Shown here in pieces: positions 58,905 to 64,000 of a DNA stretch of 64,000 nt. The number at the start of each line of letters is the position of its first letter. The first letter of the stretch is position 1. The position numbers and the translations under genes are program-made. The notes below the pieces were generated by a model. The model saw only the letters and a program-made list of their open reading frames with translations. It did not search any database and was not told the DNA's origin. This DNA comes from Microseira wollei NIES-4236 (GTDB lineage: Bacteria; Cyanobacteriota; Cyanobacteriia; Cyanobacteriales; Aerosakkonemataceae), in contig NZ_BLAY01000003.1 in the NCBI RefSeq assembly GCF_020521235.1, positions 48,554-112,553 on the forward strand, in the 5' to 3' direction.

Positions 58905-59033
58905 GGATGGTTTTCGTCTCTATTACGAGACGCCTCCATAAACGTCCGTTGGAATTCCCAATGTTTTATTCAGTTTTCAAGGTGCAGATTCAGCGCGGGG
59001 TAGAGGTTTTGACCTCTCCTTTGGCTGCACTGT
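58905..59033 (-). promoter_or_regulatory. Structured leader with rRNA-like box A
   Basis: From the predicted start near 59033: GTGCAG (about 59027) pairs with CTGCAC (about 58985), with an inner GAGAGGT-CAAA-ACCTCT hairpin, as a box B-like stem. It is followed directly by GCACCTTGAAAACTG (58985-58971), close to the GAACCTTGAAAA box A reported for cyanobacterial 16S-23S spacers. A second hairpin (CGTCTC-GTAATA-GAGACG, about 58917-58934) precedes the first gene. Box A in a leader normally lets polymerase read through long untranslated RNA, which fits an RNA-rich operon. Confidence 0.6.
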
Positions 59034-59039
59034 AATTTT

Positions 59040-59068
59040 ATACTACTTAAGTACTACAAAGTTGTCAA
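59040..59068 (-). promoter_or_regulatory. Strong sigma70-type promoter of the Ro60/Y-RNA unit, with internal palindrome
   Basis: Minus strand: -35 TTGACA (59068-59063), 17-bp spacer, -10 TAGTAT (59045-59040). The spacer holds the palindrome TACTTAAGTA (about 59057-59045), the right place for a repressor operator. It is the only good promoter I see for the co-oriented genes and RNAs down to 49.2 kb, though internal promoters are possible. Confidence 0.7.
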
Positions 59069-59116
59069 GGGGCTAGAAAAAGTTTTTTTGTGCGTCTCCT
59101 GGCTCCTCTATTCCTC

Positions 59117-59219
59117 TCGTTCCCTGGCTGAGCCAGGGAACGCAGGGGTAGAGGCTCTGCCTCACCCCAGAGGCAGAGCCTCTAGGGTGGCGTTACCAGG
59201 CGGGAGCCTGGTAACGAGG
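59117..59219. repeat. Three consecutive hairpin repeats
   Basis: CGTTCCCTGGCTGAGCCAGG.. , AGAGGCTCTGCCTC/AGAGGCAGAGCCTCT and CGTTACCAGGC/GCCTGGTAACG lie head to tail. Dispersed cyanobacterial palindromes; a relative is at 62653-62681. They separate the GNAT genes from the Ro60 promoter and could act as a terminator. Confidence 0.7.
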
Positions 59220-59236
59220 TGGCTAGGTGGAGCGTG

Positions 59237-60220
59237 CTAGACATCTTTGTAGTACGAAATATTGGTGTGAAGTTTGCGGAAACCAACTGACTCGTAAAGC
59301 TGCAAGGCACCGTTGGGATTATCCGCATCGACACCCAATTTTGCTGTATCCATTCCAGCTGCTTTTAACTGATGCATTCCAGCGAGTAACATGGCTCGTC
59401 CCAATCCAATTTTGCGGAAGCCGCGTCGCGTTCCCAGGTCGGCGATCCAGCCTTCTTTGCGAGCGAAATGTTCATTTTCTTCTGGGTTGATATAGCAGAA
59501 ACAGAAGGCGGCAAAAGTTCCATCGGGCGCGATCGCAACCAAATCAAACTCTGGTTGGTAATTGGGGTCAGTGAACCAGTGCTTGTGACTCTCAACCGTT
59601 AAAGGGTGATGATTCCAGTGGTCGATAAAGGTTTGGTTGAACATTTCTACCCACGCTTCGACTTCCTGTTCGCCTTGTAGTTGGCGGAGGGTGAAACCTT
59701 CTGGCAATTTAGGTTCTGGAAGTGGTTCAACAAGGGATCGCTCCATTGTGAAAAAGTAGCGATCGGGTGTAAAACCGCTGCTTTCTAATATAGCCATGCG
59801 TTCGCGAAGCGTCTCCGAAGGAGAATCGCTATTATCATCGCGGCTACCCGCACGCAACCGCACGCACACCCCGCGATCGGTTGCAACTTCGCGCATCCGT
59901 TGTTCCCCCCAAGCGATCGCTTGCTTCTCCAGATAGCCGCCACGGGATTGGGGGTGAACGTTAAACCACAGAAAGCCATCATTGTTGTCACCGGATGGCG
60001 GAATCCACATTTGACCAAAGCCAATTAGCTTGCCATCTGCATCTTCCCAAAGGCGGATATCTTGTTGTTTGTCTATGGATGGATCGTCAAATTCCAACCG
60101 CAACTCGGAAACCGATATCCAATCATCCTGGCGCTCAAATGCTGCACAGGTGTTTAGGAGGTGCGCGATCGCTTCTAAATCCGCTTCACCCCCGTAGGGG
60201 CGCATTGTTAGCGTTAGCAT
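59237..60220 (-). CDS. GNAT N-acetyltransferase, tandem copy 2
   Basis: 327 residues with two GNAT-like halves: MLTLTMRPYGGEADLEAIAH at the start and the acetyl-CoA loop RRGFRKIGLGRAMLLAGMHQ near residue 275. DADNPNGALQLYESVGF is the usual C-terminal GNAT motif. Starts 16 bases after the stop of the paralogue upstream; start set at ATG 60220 because this matches the paralogue's first residues. Substrate unknown. Confidence 0.88.
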   Translation of the reverse strand: MLTLTMRPYGGEADLEAIAHLLNTCAAFERQDDWISVSELRLEFDDPSIDKQQDIRLWEDADGKLIGFGQMWIPPSGDNNDGFLWFNVHPQSRGGYLEKQAIAWGEQRMREVATDRGVCVRLRAGSRDDNSDSPSETLRERMAILESSGFTPDRYFFTMERSLVEPLPEPKLPEGFTLRQLQGEQEVEAWVEMFNQTFIDHWNHHPLTVESHKHWFTDPNYQPEFDLVAIAPDGTFAAFCFCYINPEENEHFARKEGWIADLGTRRGFRKIGLGRAMLLAGMHQLKAAGMDTAKLGVDADNPNGALQLYESVGFRKLHTNISYYKDV

Positions 60221-60236
60221 AAAGGTGATTTTGCTC

Positions 60237-61196
60237 TCAAACGTACTTGAAATAAGAGATATTGGTGTGAACTTTACGGAAACCAACCGTCTCGTAAAGC
60301 TGCAAAGCACCATTGGGATTATCCGCATCCACGCCCAATTTTGCTGTATCCATTCCTGCGACTTTCAACTGATGCAAACCAGCGAGTAACATGGCGCGTC
60401 CCAATCCCATTCTGCGAAAGCCGCGCCGCGTACCAAGCATGTTAATCCAGCCATCTTTGCGTCCGATTTGCTGATTTTCTTCTGGGTTGATATGGCAGTA
60501 ACAAAAAGCAGCAAATCCTCCATTGGTTGCAACGGCAATCAAATCCAGTTCTGGTTTGTAATTGGGGTCAGTTAAGAACTGCCGATACCGCTCAACCTGC
60601 CAAACGTGATAATTCCAATGATCGATAAACGACTGGTTTCGCATTTCTGTCCACGCTTCGCTATCCTGTTCTCCTTTGGAATTACGCAGCGTGAAATTTT
60701 CTGGAAACTGAGGTTCTGAAAAGGTAGCAAGTAGCGACCTTTCCATCTCAAATATGAATCGCTCAGATGTGAAACCGCAACTTTCTAGTAACGCGATGCG
60801 AAGTTTATTATCATCGCGACTACTGCAAAGCAACTTCAACCGCACCCCAGGTTTGGGATCAACTTCGCGCATCCGCTGTTCACCCCAAGCAATAATTTTC
60901 CTCCCCAATTCGCTTCTAGAGGCGTTAGGATGAACGCGAAACCAAAACGAGCCATCGATTTCCTCGCCTGACTCTAGGATTCCGATCCCGCCGAAGCCAA
61001 TTAAGTTGCCCTCCCCATCTTCCCAAAGGCGTATATCTCGCGTCGGATCGAACGATGGCATCTCCAACGCCAACCGGACTTCGTTAACTGATATCCACCG
61101 CTCGACGCGATCAAATGCTGCACAGGTGTTGAACAGGTGCGCGATCGCTTCTAAATCCGCTTCACCCCGGTAGGGGCGCATCGTTAAAGTCAACAT
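60237..61196 (-). CDS. GNAT N-acetyltransferase, tandem copy 1
   Basis: 319 residues, about 65-70 percent identical to the downstream copy throughout (MLTLTMRPYRGEADLEAIAH, RRGFRRMGLGRAMLLAGLHQ, DADNPNGALQLYETVGFRKV). A clear recent tandem duplication. Same two-domain layout, same unknown substrate. Confidence 0.88.
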   Translation of the reverse strand: MLTLTMRPYRGEADLEAIAHLFNTCAAFDRVERWISVNEVRLALEMPSFDPTRDIRLWEDGEGNLIGFGGIGILESGEEIDGSFWFRVHPNASRSELGRKIIAWGEQRMREVDPKPGVRLKLLCSSRDDNKLRIALLESCGFTSERFIFEMERSLLATFSEPQFPENFTLRNSKGEQDSEAWTEMRNQSFIDHWNYHVWQVERYRQFLTDPNYKPELDLIAVATNGGFAAFCYCHINPEENQQIGRKDGWINMLGTRRGFRRMGLGRAMLLAGLHQLKVAGMDTAKLGVDADNPNGALQLYETVGFRKVHTNISYFKYV

Positions 61197-61300
61197 ATCC
61201 AGCGTAATACCATGCCTACTTCATCGTACTACACAACCGGATAAATCGTGTCTCACTCAATCGGGTGATATCATGTCCGCTTGCTTCGGCATCGCATGGG

Positions 61301-61490
61301 GGGGCGGGTTTATCAATACAATTCGATTAAGTAGGTGAGTATAAATAAACTGAACACAGGGCAGGCGGGACGCCCACCCCACAAGAGATCTGAAATTCTT
61401 GTGGGGTGGGCAGAATGCCCGCCCTATGCTTAGATAACTATTTTCACTTTATTTACCTGCACCTACTTACTGGTAAAACCCGCCCCTACA
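61301..61490. repeat. Triple-nested inverted repeats
   Basis: Outer GGGGCGGGTTTA/TAAAACCCGCCCCTACA (61301-61490); within it TAAGTAGGTG..AAATAAA/its inverted partner (61328-61469); within that the GGGCAGGCGGGACGCCC hairpin (61359-61425) also found at 47393-47458. Confidence 0.8.
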
Positions 61491-61497
61491 AAACTAC

Positions 61498-61602
61498 AGG
61501 ACTTACGCGCCACCAGGTCATCACCTTTGTTTCGACCTAGATCTCTAGTTCCCTTTCCCAAGGATTTTTGATAGAAACTTTGGTGTTTGCGTAAGTCCTG
61601 AA
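61498..61602. repeat. MITE-like repeat with CAGGACTTACGC termini
   Basis: CAGGACTTACGC at the left and GCGTAAGTCCTG at the right bound about 105 bases. A repeat end of this type is frequent in cyanobacterial genomes. No coding capacity. Confidence 0.8.
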
Positions 61603-61744
61603 ACTATTAACTGTACGATTCCGATACGAAGGGACGTGATATGAGACAAGCTAAAAATGCTCAGGTTGTGTATAGTTTTTGATTCCAACCGGACATGATA
61701 TTACGCTCATATTCCGGGTTTCTATGAAAAATCCTCTAAACTAG

Positions 61745-61778
61745 CTCCCCGACTTCTTGAAGAAGTCGGGGAGCTGGG
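61745..61778. terminator. Perfect hairpin after methyltransferase gene
   Basis: AGCTCCCCGACTTCTT and AAGAAGTCGGGGAGCT form a 16-bp stem with a tiny loop just beyond the stop codon of the minus-strand methyltransferase gene. Probable transcription end. Confidence 0.7.
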
Positions 61779-61791
61779 TAAAATCTGCAAT

Positions 61792-62619
61792 TTAATTTAG
61801 TTTTCGGGCAATGTGAAAAGCGGAAAGATATGAGAATTGAAGATTTTCTCCAAAGTTACGCTCTATCTTTTCCCTCAAACCTTCAAATAAAGAAGCCCTA
61901 ATCTGCGGATCTAATTCTAGATAGGGCGAGTAAGTGCTTAAAAGCATCAAATAATCATTATTGCTATAAGTAACTTCACTCGTAACCTGTTCGGACACTA
62001 AGTCTTTGAATCGACCAGAGTCTAGGACACTCTGCCCAAAACTTTTCAGACTTTCTTGCTGAGTTTCTCTCGATTCATATCGCGCCAGCAAAGAGGGTGC
62101 GTATATTTGATAGACTTCCCGCAACACTTGGTACACTTCATCTTGGGGCTGAAGTTCGCAGTTCCACAACAAAATTAGAGAGCCATTTTCTTGTAATGCA
62201 TCTGCCGCTTTCTGATATCTAATTTCTGGTGCTATCCAATGGATAGAAGTTGCTGCTAAAACTGCATTAAACTTCTCAGGTTCTAGTGAGTATTCTTCAA
62301 ATGTGGTATTTTGAATTTCTACATTTGGATACTGGGCGCAATTGATTTTTGCGAACTGACAAGCTGCTTTACTTGGCTCAAGACAAACCATCGAGAAACC
62401 AAGTTTCGCGAATGCTACGGTGGCATTTCCTGGGCCACATCCTAGCTCAAGAATAGTTGCTTTAGATGGAAGTTGGGTTAACTCCAAAACCCGATGAATC
62501 AGATTCTTAGGATAGCGGGGTCTTACCTTGTTGTAGGCATCTGCTACAGGGGAATACCATTGTTTTTTCTGTGACAAATCTTTAGCATACCAGGTTTTTA
62601 TTTTTTCTGAATCTGTCAT
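61792..62619 (-). CDS. Class I SAM-dependent methyltransferase
   Basis: 275 residues. Motif I is ILELGCGPGNAT (about 56-67), followed by an acidic CLEPS and IHWIAPEIRYQKA, as in small-molecule or trans-aconitate-type methyltransferases. NVEIQNTTFEEY completes the SAM site. Substrate unknown. ATG at 62619, hairpin downstream. Confidence 0.88.
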   Translation of the reverse strand: MTDSEKIKTWYAKDLSQKKQWYSPVADAYNKVRPRYPKNLIHRVLELTQLPSKATILELGCGPGNATVAFAKLGFSMVCLEPSKAACQFAKINCAQYPNVEIQNTTFEEYSLEPEKFNAVLAATSIHWIAPEIRYQKAADALQENGSLILLWNCELQPQDEVYQVLREVYQIYAPSLLARYESRETQQESLKSFGQSVLDSGRFKDLVSEQVTSEVTYSNNDYLMLLSTYSPYLELDPQIRASLFEGLREKIERNFGENLQFSYLSAFHIARKLN

Positions 62620-62652
62620 AATTTATGAATGCGATCCCAATAATTTAAAATC

Positions 62653-62681
62653 GTTCCCAGGTTCAACCTGGGAACGATATC
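62653..62681. repeat. Palindromic repeat
   Basis: ATCGTTCCCAGGTT/AACCTGGGAACGAT is a perfect inverted repeat upstream of the methyltransferase gene, of the same family as the CGTTCCCTGGC hairpin near 59117. Confidence 0.7.
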
Positions 62682-62763
62682 CGGTGGGCTGCTGCCTCCC
62701 TTGGTGCGAGAGCGAAGCTACGCTGACCCTTCAGCAGGACGATTTTAAAACCGGGGTTTGTAA

Positions 62764-63062
62764 TTAACTCAAGTTGCTAGTTATCTCATGTTTTGGGGCT
62801 GGCGCATTTGCCTAGAAATATTTCTTGTTTGCCGACAAGATAACAGCGCAAATGCGCCAGCCCCTACTAATAACGAAATCAGGAAAAATTCTGACTTTTA
62901 TCCAGCGCTATTAGCAATTAGCTATTAACGCAAGTTGCTAGTTATAAACAAGCGCGTTGCTAATTGCTAATTGCTAATTGCTAATAAAGGATTTTTACTG
63001 ACATTAGCCATTAGCCATTAGCCATTAGCCGCTCTGAGAGATATAACTAGCAACTTGAGTTA
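62764..63062. repeat. Second MITE with TTAACTCAAGTTGCTAGTTA termini
   Basis: Left end 62764-62783 and inverted right end 63044-63062 match those of the element at 38811-39123; an internal copy of the end motif is at about 62935. Inside are heptamer repeats (TAATTGC, ATTAGCC) and a GGGGCTGGCGCATTTGC inverted repeat. The right end overlaps the stop codon of the repeat-protein gene. Confidence 0.82.
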
Positions 63063-64000
63063 CTTAGCAACACGGTTTTCCAATTGTTCAATGCGTTGCT
63101 GCTGCTCGCGGATAGTGTTGTCCTGATGGATGAGATAAAGGGTCAACTCTTCCAGCTTTTGCAACAGGTTCATCGCAAATTCTGGGATGTTGATGCCAGA
63201 ATTTTTCATCTGTTCGCCCGACTGAATATTAGGAAGATGTCCATGCTTGCGGATGAACCCCTGCACATCACTGAGGGTTGGTAGATCGTAGTTGGCTGCA
63301 AAGACGAAGTCGGCTGGCTTTAGTGAAGCGCCTCCCACCAGGATGTCACCCGTTCCGCCATCAATGTGAACCATGACTTGACCAGCACTATTGAGCAAAC
63401 GAATGTCCCCATTGTGACCATTACCACCCATGGTGATGTTGCCATTACCACCATCAATGTGAACACTCTGTTTGCCTTCTGGATCCAGCAGTGTGGCATC
63501 CCCTTGGGAACCATTCCCACCCAGGGTGATGTTGCCATTTCCACCATCCAAGTGGACAGTCTGTGTGCCATCTGGTTTTAGCAGTGTGACATCCCCTTGG
63601 GAACCATTCCCACCCAGGGTGATGTTGCCATTTCCACCATCTATGTGGACAGTCTGTTTGCCATCTGGTTTTAGCAGTGTGACATCGCCTTCGGACCCAT
63701 TTCCACCCAGGGTGATGTTGCCATTTCCACCATCTATGTGGACAGTCTGTGTGCCATCTGGTTTTAGCAGTGTGACATCGCCTTCGGACCCATTTCCACC
63801 CAGGGTGATGTTGCCATTTCCACCATCTATGTGGACAGTCTGTGTGCCATCTGGTTTTAGCAGTGTGACATCCCCTTCGGACCCATTTCCACCCAGGGTG
63901 ATGTTGCCATTTCCACCATCTATGTGGACAGTCTGTGTGCCATCTGGTTTTAGCAGTGTGACATCCCCTTCGGACCCATTTCCACCCAGGGTGATGTTGC
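63060..64000 (-). CDS. 31-residue-repeat protein with coiled-coil C-terminus (5' end outside window)
   Basis: The frame is open from the right edge to the stop at 63060. At least seven units of 31 residues (VHIDGGNGNITLGGNGSEGD plus VTLLKPDGTQT) repeat with a 93-base period, nearly identical at DNA level. The end leaves the repeats: ADFVFAANYDLPTLSDVQGF, KHGHLPNIQSGEQMKNSGIN, then a helix ELTLYLIHQDNTIREQQQRI. That last domain resembles the C-terminal domain of tail-fibre-like and surface proteins common in Bacteroidetes. A beta-helical surface or fibre protein is likely. Confidence 0.85.
   Translation of the reverse strand, partial: NITLGGNGSEGDVTLLKPDGTQTVHIDGGNGNITLGGNGSEGDVTLLKPDGTQTVHIDGGNGNITLGGNGSEGDVTLLKPDGTQTVHIDGGNGNITLGGNGSEGDVTLLKPDGKQTVHIDGGNGNITLGGNGSQGDVTLLKPDGTQTVHLDGGNGNITLGGNGSQGDATLLDPEGKQSVHIDGGNGNITMGGNGHNGDIRLLNSAGQVMVHIDGGTGDILVGGASLKPADFVFAANYDLPTLSDVQGFIRKHGHLPNIQSGEQMKNSGINIPEFAMNLLQKLEELTLYLIHQDNTIREQQQRIEQLENRVAK

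Overview
The window comes from a filamentous cyanobacterium. Evidence: very frequent GCGATCGC (HIP1) sites, an ftrC gene (thioredoxin reductase of oxygenic phototrophs), typA and an RRM-type RNA-binding protein of cyanobacterial style, heptamer repeats such as TAATTGC and TTTTAGA, and a dense load of small palindromic and MITE-like repeats. I cannot name the species.

Layout. (1) 1-2.7 kb: start of an RRM protein gene and typA. (2) 3.07-42.8 kb: a ~40 kb surface-polysaccharide locus, almost all on the + strand. It holds many GT2 and GT4 glycosyltransferases, a Wzm/Wzt ABC exporter, two sugar-nucleotide epimerases, a GtrA-type flippase candidate, several GT39/ArnT-like integral membrane transferases, methyltransferases and a polysaccharide deacetylase. 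Several genes are paralogous pairs or triplets, and one GT2-methyltransferase fusion matches a pair that is split elsewhere in the locus. This suggests growth by duplication and module shuffling. (3) 43-48.9 kb: pilT-like ATPase, DUF58 protein, ftrC, a DUF309 protein, broken AI-2E permease and IS701-type transposase remnants, and three small minus-strand genes. (4) 49.2-59.1 kb: the outstanding region (below). (5) 59.2-64 kb: tandem GNAT acetyltransferases, a SAM methyltransferase, nested repeats, and the 3' part of a 31-residue-repeat protein running off the window.

The 49-59 kb region looks like one minus-strand transcription unit that starts at a strong promoter (TTGACA-17 bp-TAGTAT, 59068-59040). 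The promoter is followed by a leader with an rRNA-like box A. The unit encodes a Ro60/TROVE protein with an intact MIDAS, a stand-alone EF-Ts paralogue, a stand-alone ribosomal protein L7/L12 paralogue, a DIP1984-family protein, two paralogous uncharacterised proteins, a conserved 155-aa protein and a small protein of possible beta-grasp type. Between these genes lie nine structured RNA elements. Eight share the same closing stem, with 5' strand CGCCCUAAC..AAAGC and 3' strand GCUUU..ACUUGCG, but carry different modules: three tRNA-shaped modules with intact D, anticodon and T arms (anticodons UAG, UAU, UGA); one circularly permuted tRNA opened at the anticodon loop; one module carrying the 23S rRNA helix 69-71 sequence, apparently also permuted; two simple hairpin modules; and one bare stem. 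A ninth, larger element with a different stem also carries a tRNA-like T arm.

Bacterial Ro60 proteins bind Y RNAs, and one known class (YrlA) mimics tRNA. I therefore read this locus as an expanded Ro60-Y RNA system whose RNAs and proteins imitate parts of the translation machinery (tRNA, 23S H69, L7/L12, EF-Ts). The architecture is seen directly. The Ro60-RNA link follows from family knowledge. A decoy, quality-control or defence role is inference.
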